The position numbers and the translations under genes are program-made. This document shows, piece by piece, positions 52,353 to 61,112 of a stretch of 64,000 nucleotides of DNA. Numbering within the stretch: the stretch's first letter is position 1; each line of letters starts with the position of its first letter. This stretch comes from Rhizobium sp. NXC14 (GTDB taxonomy: Bacteria > Pseudomonadota > Alphaproteobacteria > Rhizobiales > Rhizobiaceae), in NCBI RefSeq assembly GCF_002117485.1, contig NZ_CP021032.1:620001-684000 (forward strand), read 5' to 3'. A model generated the notes under the pieces. It made no database searches, was not told the DNA's origin, and was given only the letters and a program-made list of their open reading frames with translations.

Positions 52353-52838
52353 ATGACCATCGAAGCCGCACGAAATCCGCATCCGATCTACTTTGCTGGC
52401 GCTTTCGCCACGGGTGGGCTCCTGACTTTCATGGTGCACCTCAATGGCGAGCTGGCACGCTACGGAAATCCGCTGTTTTCTTCCTGGACCGCTCACGGCA
52501 CAGGCATCATCGCCGCGGTCATTCTTCTCCTGCTCATCCACCGGCGACGCAGGCCAAAGCCGGAACAGAGCTTGCGCGCGCCTCTATGGGCTTATTTCGG
52601 CGGTATCTCCGGCGCGGCAACGGTGATGCTGACCTCGACCGCGGTCAACTCACCGCTCGGGCTCTCCGGCACCCTGGCTCTGGGCCTGGCAGGCCAGGTC
52701 GTCTTCAGCGTCGCGGCGGACAGTTGGGGACTGTTCGGCATGCGCAAGCGGCATCCCGATGCACGAGACATCACTGCGCTCGGCCTCGTCGTTGCGGGGG
52801 CGGCGCTCATCATATTGTTCGGGCGAGGTGCGGCGTGA
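52353..52838 (+). CDS. small DMT-family transporter subunit (DUF606), first gene
   Basis: The 161-residue membrane protein has five predicted helices, including FAGAFATGGLLTFMVHLNGELARYG (with the conserved Asn-Gly), GIIAAVILLLLI, GISGAATVMLTSTAVNSPLGLSGTLALGLAGQVVFSV and ALGLVVAGAALIILF. This is the DUF606/YdcZ half of the drug/metabolite transporter superfamily, in which two small genes form a heterodimer. Its stop overlaps the GTG of the partner gene (GTGA), so the two are translationally coupled. Confidence 0.83.
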   Translation: MTIEAARNPHPIYFAGAFATGGLLTFMVHLNGELARYGNPLFSSWTAHGTGIIAAVILLLLIHRRRRPKPEQSLRAPLWAYFGGISGAATVMLTSTAVNSPLGLSGTLALGLAGQVVFSVAADSWGLFGMRKRHPDARDITALGLVVAGAALIILFGRGAA

Positions 52839-53275
52839 CGCTCTTCATTCTGCTTGCTTGCCTCGGCGGCGTGCTCGTCGGCCTCAGCCGTCAGCTCAAT
52901 GGGCGGTTGAGAATCTCGACGACGCCGCTGATCGCATCCTTTTGGAATCACGCCGTCGGATTTGCCGTCCTAACCTGCCTCGGGCTCTTCGTCGGGGGCC
53001 TGCTTCCCGCGGGCGCCGCCGAGGCGCCCTGGTACGCCTATCTAGGCGGTCCGATCGGCGTTGTCTTCGTGGCGGCCGGCAGTTGGGCGATTGCGCGGAT
53101 CGGCGCCGTCAATTCGGCTCTGCTGATCATCGGCGGGCAGATGGTAACGGGGGTGGCATTTGATTATGTCAGCGGGGTCCCGGGATCATTCTGGGCGAAC
53201 GCCGGCGGGATTGTTCTCATCGTCGGCGGAATGATGCTCAGTCGGGGACGGCGCAAGGTCGACCGTTCGCAATAG
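52835..53275 (+). CDS. small DMT-family transporter subunit (DUF606), second gene
   Basis: The 146-residue partner has the same fold: LFILLACLGGVLVGLSRQLNGRLRISTTPLIASFWNHAVGFAVL, then GGPIGVVFVAAGSWAIARIGAVNSALLIIGGQMVTGVAFDY and GGIVLIVGGMMLS. The start is GTG 52835, in a GTGA overlap with the previous gene; an open frame that reaches back to 52274 inside the other gene is a shadow. The charged residues lie in opposite places to those of the partner, consistent with the inverted topology of paired subunits. Substrate unknown. Confidence 0.83.
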   Translation: MTLFILLACLGGVLVGLSRQLNGRLRISTTPLIASFWNHAVGFAVLTCLGLFVGGLLPAGAAEAPWYAYLGGPIGVVFVAAGSWAIARIGAVNSALLIIGGQMVTGVAFDYVSGVPGSFWANAGGIVLIVGGMMLSRGRRKVDRSQ

Positions 53276-53332
53276 CGGGACACGAGGCCATGCGGCGGGG
53301 ATGGCTCCCCGCAGCCTCACGCCACTGCATTT

Positions 53333-54220
53333 TCAGGCAAGGTATTTCGTAAACCAGTCGATCGTTCGCTGCCAGGCGAGCTTGGCTGCCGCCTCGTCGT
53401 AGCGAGGCGTGGTGTCATTGTGAAAGCCGTGATTGACGTCGGGGTAGATATAGGCCTCATAGGTTTTTCCCGCCGCTTTCAGCGCGGCTTCGTAGGCCGG
53501 CCAGCCTTCGTTGATCCCCTTGTCCAGCCCGGCATAGTGGAGAAGCAATGGCGCCTTGATCTTCGGCACGTCCTCGGCGCGCGGCTGCCGGCCATAGAAG
53601 GGCACGGCTGCGGCCAGCTCGGGATAGGCGACCGCCGCAGCGTTGGCGACGCCGCCGCCGTAGCAGAAGCCTGTTATGCCGACCTTTCCGGTGGTGAGAT
53701 CACCCTTCATCAGGAATTCGACCGCCGCGAAAAAGTCGTTCATCAGCTTTTCCGGATCGACTTTCTGCTGGAGCTCCCGCCCCTTCTCGTCATCGCCGGG
53801 ATAACCGCCGACCGACGTCAGCCCATCCGGGGCCAGGGCGATGAAGCCGGCCTTTGCCACGCGCCGCGCCACATCCTCGATATAGGGGTTCAGGCCTCTA
53901 TTCTCGTGAACGACGACCACGCCCGCAACCTTGCCGTCGGCCTTTGCGGGCCGCACGAGATAGCCGCGGACGTCGCCGTTTCCTTTTGGAGAGGGATAGG
54001 TGATGTATTCGGCCGATATATCGGGATCGGTGGACTCGACCTGGGTCGCCAGCGCATAATTGGGGCTGAGCGACGCAAGAATGGCGGCTGCCGTCACTCC
54101 ACCCACCGCAAACTTGGCGGCCCGGTCGAGAAACTCGCGCTTGGTGATTTTTCCATGCGCATAATAATCGTAAAGTTCGAGCAGTTCCTGCGGAAAGTCC
54201 TTGGCTGTCATGCGGGTCAT
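53333..54220 (-). CDS. dienelactone hydrolase family protein with a Tat-like leader
   Basis: The 295-residue alpha/beta hydrolase has the nucleophile elbow GFCYGG (Cys), an Asp at HYAGLDKG and the His of VNHGFHND, the Cys-Asp-His triad of dienelactone hydrolases. Before it lies a [35 protein letters not shown] stretch (residues 24-58), which looks like a twin-arginine-type signal with Lys-Arg in place of Arg-Arg. A 25-residue segment precedes this signal, as in YghX-like proteins. ATG 54220 follows GGAGGAG. A periplasmic or membrane-anchored location is possible. Substrate unknown. Confidence 0.82.
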   Translation of the reverse strand: MTRMTAKDFPQELLELYDYYAHGKITKREFLDRAAKFAVGGVTAAAILASLSPNYALATQVESTDPDISAEYITYPSPKGNGDVRGYLVRPAKADGKVAGVVVVHENRGLNPYIEDVARRVAKAGFIALAPDGLTSVGGYPGDDEKGRELQQKVDPEKLMNDFFAAVEFLMKGDLTTGKVGITGFCYGGGVANAAAVAYPELAAAVPFYGRQPRAEDVPKIKAPLLLHYAGLDKGINEGWPAYEAALKAAGKTYEAYIYPDVNHGFHNDTTPRYDEAAAKLAWQRTIDWFTKYLA

Positions 54221-54523
54221 GATGGCTCCTCCTTCGGGTATCGCCCATCCTACACACCCGGGCTAGCTACTCTTTTCAACATTTCGCGATTTTTGCGTGA
54301 GCTTGCCGGGTTCGCAACAATGACGTCAGCATTCCTGCTTTGAAGATGGCTCTTCCACCGGTTGCCTCCGCATTTTGGCGGTGGCAGCGCTTTAACGATC
54401 CTCGCCCGCGAATTATGAAAATCAATTTCATACTCGCGTCTTGCGCCCCGTTTTCTATTGACGCCCTTTGTTTTTTGTCCCAACTTAAAGAAAATAAATT
54501 ACTTAATCGGGAACTTGATCGGC

Positions 54524-55681
54524 ATGAAAGTGGGCATCATCGGGCTCGGATTCCGGCTCGGCTATCTCGGCTACGTCTTCAAAGCGATCGATAGCAGTTT
54601 CGATATCGTCGGCTACGTCGACCCCGATCCTGCCGGCCTTCCCGGTTTGACGGAAAAGGGCATTTCCGCCGGCAAGGCCTACGGCTCGCCGGAGGAGCTC
54701 CTCGCCTCCGAAAAGCTTGATCTGCTGATGATCGGCTCGCCCAATCACATGCATCTCGACCATATCAAACTCGGGCTGCAAGCCGGTCTCAAGGTCTTCT
54801 GCGAAAAGCCGATCGTCACGACCATCGCAGAAAGCATCGAGCTTGCCCATCTGATGGCGAAGTTCGGCCATGAGCGGCTGATGGTCGGTCTGGTGCTGCG
54901 TTACTCCCCTCTCTACAAGGATCTGCGCGCCATCCAGGCCGAGGGCAAACTCGGTCAGATCGTGTCGATCGAGGCCTCCGAACATATCGAGCCTTATCAC
55001 GGCGCCTTCTTCATGCGCGACTGGCGCCGCTACGAGCGCTATTCCGGCAGCTTTATGCTGGAGAAATGCTGCCACGACCTCGACCTCTACAATGGTGTCG
55101 TCGGCGCGCGGCCGGAGCGCGTCGCCAGTTTCGGCGGCCGCAAGAGCTTCATTCCGGCCAACGACCCGGCGCGCGAAGGCATCAACGATCTCGAGCTTTT
55201 CCACCGCAAGCCGAGCGGCTGGATGGGATCGGACAAGGTTTTCGACAGCGACGCCGATATCATCGACTATCAGGTGGCGATCGTCGAATATGCCAATGGC
55301 GTCGGCATGAACTTCCATACCAATCTGAACGTACCCGACCAGTTCCGCCGCTTCGCCATCATGGGCTCGCGCGGCATGGCCGAGGGCGATTTCGTTCGCG
55401 GCTATCTCAACGTGCACGAACAGCTGACCGGCAACAAGGTGGTCGCAAACGCTTATGCTGCAACCGAACTGTCCCAGCATTACGGCGCCGACGAACAGAT
55501 GGCGAGCGACCTGCTGGAAAGCGTGCGCACAGGGCTCGAACTTCCCGTCTCCACGCTGAATGCGCTCGAAGCCGGCATTCTGGCCCTTGCCATGGACGAA
55601 GCGAGAATGAAGAAATCAGTCGTCGACCTGCGTCCCGTCTGGGACCGCTTCGACGAGGCCCTTCACGCCAGAGCGGCTTGA
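54524..55681 (+). CDS. Gfo/Idh/MocA family oxidoreductase
   Basis: The 385-residue protein has an N-terminal Rossmann domain (VGIIGLGFRLGYLG; the usual second Gly is shifted), then CEKPIVTTIAES with the catalytic-site EKP lysine, and a C-terminal alpha/beta domain with FSGSFM-like and EKCCHDLDLYN (His-Asp). These enzymes oxidise sugars or inositols using NAD(P). ATG 54524 is preferred; the longer open frame upstream covers AT-rich promoter DNA. It is the first gene of a five-gene sugar operon and probably acts on the sugar that the transporter brings in. Confidence 0.88.
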   Translation: MKVGIIGLGFRLGYLGYVFKAIDSSFDIVGYVDPDPAGLPGLTEKGISAGKAYGSPEELLASEKLDLLMIGSPNHMHLDHIKLGLQAGLKVFCEKPIVTTIAESIELAHLMAKFGHERLMVGLVLRYSPLYKDLRAIQAEGKLGQIVSIEASEHIEPYHGAFFMRDWRRYERYSGSFMLEKCCHDLDLYNGVVGARPERVASFGGRKSFIPANDPAREGINDLELFHRKPSGWMGSDKVFDSDADIIDYQVAIVEYANGVGMNFHTNLNVPDQFRRFAIMGSRGMAEGDFVRGYLNVHEQLTGNKVVANAYAATELSQHYGADEQMASDLLESVRTGLELPVSTLNALEAGILALAMDEARMKKSVVDLRPVWDRFDEALHARAA

Positions 55682-55694
55682 GGAAGGCGGCAAG

Positions 55695-56579
55695 ATGAGT
55701 GTTCAAAGAAGCGCCTTCATCTTCGCCTGGATCCTCCTTCTTCCGGCCGTTCTCTATGTTCTCGCCATCGTCGCCTATCCCCTCGTCGATACGTTCATTC
55801 TCTCCTTCACCGATGCGTCGCTGAAGAAGACCACCAATTGGGTCGGCTGGATCAACTACGAGAAGATCTTCAACGCCACATTCGCGGAGGTCATCCTCCG
55901 CACCTTCGTCTGGACCTTCTTCTCCGTCGCCTTGAAAATGGTGATCGGCACCTTCGGCGCTTGCATGCTGAATGCCGCCGTTCCCGGACGCTCCCTGTTC
56001 CGGCTTTTAACCATGCCGCCATGGATCGTGCCGATGGCGATCGGCATCTTCATGTGGGGCTGGATGTATAATGGCCAGTTCGGGATGATCTCGGGTCTGT
56101 TGCAGCGCTTCGGCCTCGTCGACGGCCCGGTCGCCTTCCTCGCCTATGGAAGCACCGCCTTCTGGGCGACCATCGTCACCGACGTGTGGATCGGCGTGCC
56201 GCTGGTGACGATCTATTTCCTGGCGGCGATCCAGTCGATCCCGAAGGATCTCTACGAAGCCGCCTGGACCGACGGCGCCGGCCGCTGGTACCGTTTCCGC
56301 CGCATCACCCTGCCGCTGATGGTGCCCGCCATCATCACCATGTCGATGCTGTCGCTGATCGCCACCTTCAACTCGTTCGACATCATCTGGATCCTGACGC
56401 AGGGCGGCCCGAGCGGCGAGACGACGACGATGATCATCGATACCTATCAGACCGCGATCGGTTCGAAGAAATACGGTGAAGGTGCGGCGCGCGCCGTGCT
56501 GATCTGCATCTTCCTGTCGCTCTTCTGCTTCGCCTATTTCCGTGTCACCCGCCGCCTCAATCCGGAGAAGCGCGCATGA
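55695..56579 (+). CDS. ABC sugar transporter permease, MalF-like
   Basis: The 294-residue subunit begins with a helix (AFIFAWILLLPAVLYVLAIVAYPLVDTFILSF) and has the EAA loop YEAAWTDGAGRWYRFRRITLPLMVPAIITM, followed by the typical NSFDIIWILTQGGPSGETTTMIIDTYQ segment. It starts 13 bp after the dehydrogenase gene and ends with ATGA, sharing 4 bp with the next permease start. Confidence 0.93.
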   Translation: MSVQRSAFIFAWILLLPAVLYVLAIVAYPLVDTFILSFTDASLKKTTNWVGWINYEKIFNATFAEVILRTFVWTFFSVALKMVIGTFGACMLNAAVPGRSLFRLLTMPPWIVPMAIGIFMWGWMYNGQFGMISGLLQRFGLVDGPVAFLAYGSTAFWATIVTDVWIGVPLVTIYFLAAIQSIPKDLYEAAWTDGAGRWYRFRRITLPLMVPAIITMSMLSLIATFNSFDIIWILTQGGPSGETTTMIIDTYQTAIGSKKYGEGAARAVLICIFLSLFCFAYFRVTRRLNPEKRA

Positions 56580-57433
56580 GCAGCCCGGCCATGATCGACC
56601 GCTACCGCTGGTGGGAAATCGTCCTGATCTATTGCGGAATCGCGGTGTTCCTGTTCTTCGTGCTGGCGCCCTTCGTCGAGGGCTTTTTGGTGTCGCTGAA
56701 GCCGCTCGCCCAGCTTTTCTCCTCGCCCTACCGCTTCTGGCCTGAGAACGGCTCCTTCGAGGCCTACCGGACGATGTGGATCAGCGTGCCGGGCTTCGGG
56801 CGCTATATCTTCAACTCCTTCTTCATCTCGATCATCGTCACGCTGATCGTGCTCTGCCTGGTCATTCCGGCCGCTTACGCCTTCGCCAAGTTCGAATTCA
56901 AGGGCATGGGCATCCTGCTCGGCGCCTTCCTGACGGTGAACATGTTCTCCGGCGCCGTGCTGCTCATCCCGCTCTTCCGGCTGATGCGCAGCATGGGCGT
57001 GCTCAACACCTATCTCGCCATGATCGTGCCGGGCGTCGCCTTCCTGATCCCCTCGGCGATCTGGCTGCTGCGCACTTATATGATCCGTATTCCCCAGGAG
57101 CTCAACGAAGCCGCCTTCATGGATGGCGCCAGCCATTTCTACACGCTTCGCCGCGTCATCCTGCCCATCGCGATGCCGGGCATTATCGTCGTCGCCATTA
57201 CCACCTTCATCGGCGCTTACGCCCAGCAATTCATCTTCGCGCTGACGTTCAACTCGAAGACCGAATACATGCCCTTGCCGGTGGGGCTCTTTGCTTACTT
57301 CGGCAAGCAGGAGGTCATCTGGAACGAACTGATGGCGGCTTCCTTCGTCGGCATTGCGCCGGCGATGGTCGTCATCTTCTTCCTTCAGCGTTACCTCGTC
57401 GGCGGTCTGACCGCCGGTGCGGTGAAACAATAA
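56576..57433 (+). CDS. ABC sugar transporter permease, MalG-like
   Basis: The 285-residue subunit has six predicted helices, with EIVLIYCGIAVFLFFVLAPFVEGFLVSL at the N-terminus. The EAA loop is LNEAAFMDGASHFYTLRRVILPIAMPGIIVV and the end is RYLVGGLTAGAVKQ, typical of MalG. Its ATG overlaps the preceding stop codon. The binding-protein gene follows 46 bp later, so the order in this operon is dehydrogenase, permease, permease, binding protein, ATPase. Confidence 0.93.
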   Translation: MSSPAMIDRYRWWEIVLIYCGIAVFLFFVLAPFVEGFLVSLKPLAQLFSSPYRFWPENGSFEAYRTMWISVPGFGRYIFNSFFISIIVTLIVLCLVIPAAYAFAKFEFKGMGILLGAFLTVNMFSGAVLLIPLFRLMRSMGVLNTYLAMIVPGVAFLIPSAIWLLRTYMIRIPQELNEAAFMDGASHFYTLRRVILPIAMPGIIVVAITTFIGAYAQQFIFALTFNSKTEYMPLPVGLFAYFGKQEVIWNELMAASFVGIAPAMVVIFFLQRYLVGGLTAGAVKQ

Positions 57434-57479
57434 GAGCAATAATCAGTGAACAGCTAACAACCACATTGGGAGTCACAAC

Positions 57480-58712
57480 GTGAGCATAGCAATCAAGACA
57501 GGCCTTATGGCGCTCGCCCTGCTCGGTTCGACGGCATTGACCGCGGTCACTGCCCATGCGGCCGACAAGGAAATCAGCTGGATCTATTGCGGCGACACGA
57601 TCGATCCGGTCCACACCAAATACATCAAGCAGTGGGAAGAAAAGAACGCGGGCTGGAAGGTCACGCCTGAGGTCGTCGGCTGGGCGCAGTGCCAGGACAA
57701 GGCAACGACGCTTGCCGCTGCCGGCACCCCTGTTGCGATGGCCTATGTCGGCTCGCGCACGCTGAAGGAATTCGCCCAGAACGATCTCATCGTTCCGGTG
57801 CCGATGACCGACGACGAAAAGAAGGCTTACTATCCGCACATCGTCGACACGGTGACCTTCGAGGGCAATCAGTGGGGCGTTCCGATCGCCTTCTCCACCA
57901 AGGCGCTCTACTGGAACAAGGATCTCTTCAAGCAGGCCGGCCTCGATCCCGAGAAGCCGCCGAAGACCTGGGCCGAAGAAATCGAGATGGCCAAGACCAT
58001 CAAGGAAAAGACCGGCATTCCGGGCTTCGGTCTTTCCGCCAAGACCTTCGACAACACCATGCACCAGTTCATGCATTGGGTTTACACCAATAACGGTGCG
58101 GTGACCGATGCCGAAGGCAAGATCACGCTCGACAGCCCGCAGATCCTCGCTGCGCTGAAGGCCTACAAGGATATCGTGCCCTACTCCGAGGAAGGCCCGA
58201 CGGCCTATGAGCAGAACGAAGTCCGCGCCATCTTCCTCGACGGCAAGGTTGCGATGATCCAGGCAGGATCGGGCGCCGCCTCCCGCCTGAAGGAAACCAA
58301 GATCAACTGGGGCATCACGACGCTGCCGCTCGGTCCCGACGCCAAGGGCCCCGGCACGCTGCTGATCACCGACAGCCTGGCGATCTTCAAGGGCTCCGGC
58401 GTCGAGGACAAGGCGACTGAATTCGCCAAGTTCATCACCTCGCCGGATGTTCAGTCGGAATACGAACTGCAGGGCGGCGCCGGCCTCACGCCGCTGCGGC
58501 CCTCCGCAAAGGTCGATGAGTTCGTCGCCAAGGATCCCTATTGGAAGCCGCTCATCGAGGGCATCAGCTATGGTGGTCCCGAGCCGCTGTTCACCGATTA
58601 TAAGGGCTTCCAGAACTCGATGATCGAGATGATCCAGTCCGTCGTGACGGGCAAGGCCGAACCGGAGGCCGCGCTCAAGAAGGCGGCTGGCGAAATCGAA
58701 GCCTTCAAATAA
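57480..58712 (+). CDS. ABC sugar transporter substrate-binding protein, family 1
   Basis: The 410-residue protein starts at a GTG and carries a Sec signal (MSIAIKTGLMALALLGSTALTAVTAHA, cleaved before ADKE). Family-1 landmarks include WGVPIAFSTKALYWNKDLFKQAGLDPEKPPKTWAEE and the C-terminal GLTPLRPSAKVDEF. It is the periplasmic receptor of this CUT1 system. The sugar is not identifiable from sequence; the dehydrogenase gene suggests a sugar or polyol that needs oxidation. A strong hairpin follows (58730-58759) and probably stabilises this part of the message, as binding proteins are needed in excess. Confidence 0.92.
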   Translation: MSIAIKTGLMALALLGSTALTAVTAHAADKEISWIYCGDTIDPVHTKYIKQWEEKNAGWKVTPEVVGWAQCQDKATTLAAAGTPVAMAYVGSRTLKEFAQNDLIVPVPMTDDEKKAYYPHIVDTVTFEGNQWGVPIAFSTKALYWNKDLFKQAGLDPEKPPKTWAEEIEMAKTIKEKTGIPGFGLSAKTFDNTMHQFMHWVYTNNGAVTDAEGKITLDSPQILAALKAYKDIVPYSEEGPTAYEQNEVRAIFLDGKVAMIQAGSGAASRLKETKINWGITTLPLGPDAKGPGTLLITDSLAIFKGSGVEDKATEFAKFITSPDVQSEYELQGGAGLTPLRPSAKVDEFVAKDPYWKPLIEGISYGGPEPLFTDYKGFQNSMIEMIQSVVTGKAEPEAALKKAAGEIEAFK

Positions 58713-58729
58713 GCTTGCTTCAACGCCTT

Positions 58730-58759
58730 GGGATCGCGGAGGCGACAATCCGCGATCCC
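58730..58759 (+). terminator. intra-operon hairpin after the binding-protein gene
   Basis: A perfect 11-bp stem (GGGATCGCGGA at 58730-58740 with TCCGCGATCCC at 58749-58759) encloses an 8-base loop and is followed by only a weak T-run (TCTCCTTA). It is therefore likely a message-stabilising or partial termination structure between the binding-protein and ATPase genes. Confidence 0.65.
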
Positions 58760-58806
58760 TCTCCTTATGATGATATGCGACGAAGGCCGCCGGCGGAGAC
58801 AGATTT

Positions 58807-59940
58807 TTGGGACAGCTTCTTCTCAACAAAGTCCAGAAGTTCTATGGCGACTACGAGGTTCTGAAGGGCGTGCAGCTCGAAGTGAGGAATGGCGAGTTCG
58901 TCGTCTTCGTCGGCCCGTCCGGCTGCGGCAAGTCCACGCTCCTGCGCATGATCGCCGGCCTCGACGCGACGACCGCGGGCGACATCGTCATCGACGGCGT
59001 CAGGGTCAACGACCTGCCGCCGGTCAAGCGCGGCATCGCCATGGTGTTCCAGTCCTACGCGCTCTACCCGCATATGTCGGTCTTCGAGAACATCGCCTTC
59101 CCGCTTCGCGTCGAAAAGATGGAAGAGTCAAAACTCAAGGCCAAGGTCGAGAATGCCGCGCGCATCCTGCATCTCGATCAGCGGCTGCAGCAGAAACCCG
59201 GCATGTTGTCCGGCGGCCAGCGCCAGCGCGTCGCGATCGGCCGCGCCATCGTGCGCGAACCGAAGATATTCCTGTTCGACGAGCCGCTCTCCAACCTCGA
59301 CGCGGCGCTGCGCGCAGACATGCGCATCGAGCTTGCCAAGCTGCACCGGGCGTTGAAGGCGACGATGATCTATGTAACGCACGACCAGGTCGAAGCCATG
59401 ACCATGGCCGACCGCATCGTCGTCCTCGACGCCGGCAACATTTCCCAGACGGGCGCGCCGCTGGAGCTCTATCACAAACCCGCCAACCAGTTCGTCGCCG
59501 GCTTCATCGGCAATCCCAAAATGAATTTCCTGCCGGTGACCTGCAAAAGCGTCAGCGCCGCTGGCGTCGAAGTCGATTATCAAGGCCAGACCGCCGTTCT
59601 GCCGGTGACCCCGCGCGATGGCATGGCCGGCAAGACGCTGACGCTCGGCATCCGGCCGGAGCACATCCAGCTGAACGGCGGCGATATCGTCTTCACCGTG
59701 ACCCCGACGGTCATCGAACGCCTCGGCGCCAATACGGTCGCTTATGCCTCACTCAACGGCGAGGCCGAAAATTTCTGCGCCATGCTCCCCGGCAGCGTCG
59801 GCATCCGCCCCGACGCACCTGTGACAACGGGCATCAATGCCGTTGACTGCCACCTCTTCGACGAAGCGGGCATTGCATTCGAGCGTCGCGTGGAACTGAC
59901 CGAAATCGATACGAACGTGATCAATCCGACGGCGGCTTGA
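58807..59940 (+). CDS. ABC sugar transporter ATP-binding protein, MalK/UgpC type
   Basis: The 377-residue protein has Walker A (GPSGCGKST), Q-loop (FQSYALYPHMSV), signature (LSGGQRQRV), Walker B (IFLFDEPLSNLD) and the C-terminal regulatory OB-fold (about 235-377). The start is a TTG at 58807 that places the conserved LLLNKVQKFYGDYEVLKGV at residue 4, with a GGCGGAG site upstream. It completes the operon begun at 54524. A 123-bp decayed copy of part of this gene (59314-59436) is present at 62919-63041. Confidence 0.93.
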   Translation: MGQLLLNKVQKFYGDYEVLKGVQLEVRNGEFVVFVGPSGCGKSTLLRMIAGLDATTAGDIVIDGVRVNDLPPVKRGIAMVFQSYALYPHMSVFENIAFPLRVEKMEESKLKAKVENAARILHLDQRLQQKPGMLSGGQRQRVAIGRAIVREPKIFLFDEPLSNLDAALRADMRIELAKLHRALKATMIYVTHDQVEAMTMADRIVVLDAGNISQTGAPLELYHKPANQFVAGFIGNPKMNFLPVTCKSVSAAGVEVDYQGQTAVLPVTPRDGMAGKTLTLGIRPEHIQLNGGDIVFTVTPTVIERLGANTVAYASLNGEAENFCAMLPGSVGIRPDAPVTTGINAVDCHLFDEAGIAFERRVELTEIDTNVINPTAA

Positions 59941-59980
59941 GCCGACGGGCTTGGTTCGTTCCACCAGGAGTCCCGTCGGC
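59941..59980 (+). terminator. hairpin after the sugar operon
   Basis: GCCGACGGG (59941-59949) pairs perfectly with CCCGTCGGC (59972-59980) around a 22-base loop immediately after the ATPase stop. There is no T-run, so it may protect the message end rather than terminate by itself. Confidence 0.4.
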
Positions 59981-60107
59981 GGCGAGATGACACCCTCTTC
60001 CGTCAATCATCGCCGCCAAGAGTATCGCCAATGGGATGGGAAGCGCTCGGACAATGGGGTGAAGACGCGGTCCGCATCAACGGCTGACGGGCGGAGTTGC
60101 CAATGAC

Positions 60108-60350
60108 GTGTGGAGCGTTCGCATCCACGGGCAGGTCGCGGTCGGTCGTCTCGGCTACAGAACCGACGCCGGTCTCGCATGGGAAACCGAGCTCATCCCA
60201 GTAAAAGGCATGCACGTTTCAGCGCTGATCCCGACGACCGACGGCCGGCTGTTCGCGAACGGTCGGGTGGTGATGAAATACATGGAGCCGCCCGAGACAG
60301 AGTCCGACTGGTGTCGTGTGGCCGACACGCTCCGCGAATGCATTGGTTGA
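60108..60350 (+). CDS. possible small hypothetical protein
   Basis: An 80-residue frame opens with GTG at 60108 and continues with RIHGQVAVGRLGYRTDAGLAWETELIPVKGMHVSALIPTTDGRLF. The amino-acid makeup is protein-like, but no good ribosome site precedes the GTG and no family is recognised. A different frame just upstream (from ATG 60031, MGWEALGQWGEDAVRING) ends at a stop before it, so the region may be a broken gene. 59981-60107 holds nothing else that I can name. Confidence 0.25.
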   Translation: MWSVRIHGQVAVGRLGYRTDAGLAWETELIPVKGMHVSALIPTTDGRLFANGRVVMKYMEPPETESDWCRVADTLRECIG

Positions 60351-60367
60351 CACAGGGCAGCGGCCGC

Positions 60368-60952
60368 CTAGGGAGAAATCACAACAAGAGCCGTCGAGAT
60401 TCCCTCGCCTTCCCGGCGGTAACTGTGCGGAACGCTTGAGTCAAAATACATAGCGTCGCCCGCATCCAGCGCTGTCTCCTTGCCGTCCACAATGACGACA
60501 AGCCGACCGTTGAGCACGTAGATGAATTCGGCGCTGCCATGTTGATGCGGCTCCGAGGGCGGCGAATCGAGCGGGAACTCGGCGTAATACGCCTCCATGC
60601 GGCGGTCGGGAGCGGGATAATCGAGGCTTTCGAAGAGGAAGGCTGGGTTCTTTTCGCCCGGCGGGCTGGGAAGTTTGAGCCGCTCGTGCTTTCGGACGAC
60701 CGCGATGAGCGGCTCCTCCTTGTCGGATTTGAAGAAGTGATCGAGGCCGACCCCGAAAACCATGGCGATCCGAAGCAGCGTGGGCAGCGTCGGAAACATC
60801 TGCCCGCGCTCGATCTTCGAAAGCATCGCAGGCGAGAGCCCTGTATGCCCCGCCAACTGCACCAGCCCCAGCTTCTTTCTCAGTCGCAGTGTCTTGATAC
60901 GCGGGCCGATCGCGTAGCGCTGAAGCTCATTGGACAGCGTGTCGGAGAGCAC
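60368..60952 (-). CDS. XRE-family regulator with C-terminal cupin
   Basis: The 194-residue protein has an N-terminal lambda-repressor-like helix-turn-helix at about 15-70 (IGPRIKTLRLRKKLGLVQLAGHTGLSPAMLSKIERGQMFPTLPTLLRIAMVFGVGLDHFF). A cupin domain at about 120-190 (PHQHGSAEFIYVLNGRLVVIVDGKETALDAGDAMYFDSSVPHSYRREGEG) may sense a small ligand. Regulators of this architecture often control polyamine, amino-acid or sugar genes. The upstream region shared with the fasciclin gene holds two inverted repeats, so autoregulation and control of the divergent genes are likely. Targets unknown. Confidence 0.87.
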   Translation of the reverse strand: MLSDTLSNELQRYAIGPRIKTLRLRKKLGLVQLAGHTGLSPAMLSKIERGQMFPTLPTLLRIAMVFGVGLDHFFKSDKEEPLIAVVRKHERLKLPSPPGEKNPAFLFESLDYPAPDRRMEAYYAEFPLDSPPSEPHQHGSAEFIYVLNGRLVVIVDGKETALDAGDAMYFDSSVPHSYRREGEGISTALVVISP

Positions 60953-60992
60953 TCGTAAACTCCTTTTCGTTTCGGGAAACTATCACAACGAC

Positions 60993-61041
60993 AATTTTCT
61001 GTACAAGAAAATTCTGTTTCCACTCACGAAAATTTGAGTGG
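60993..61041. promoter_or_regulatory. two inverted repeats in the XRE/fasciclin divergent region
   Basis: AATTTTC (60993-60999) and GAAAATT (61007-61013) surround a 7-bp spacer. CCACTC (61020-61025) and GAGTGG (61036-61041) surround a 10-bp spacer. Both lie upstream of the XRE gene and about 100 bp before the fasciclin start, so they are candidate operators or promoter-overlapping sites. Confidence 0.45.
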
Positions 61042-61112
61042 TAATAAAATCAATGTTCTCCAAATGAAAGGTTCGAGGTGCATGGCGCACCTGTCATCGA
61101 GAGGAGACTGAC

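Noticed and set aside
60003..60215. Minus-strand 70-residue frame opposite the possible protein at 60108
   Set aside because: No ribosome site and no protein-like pattern.
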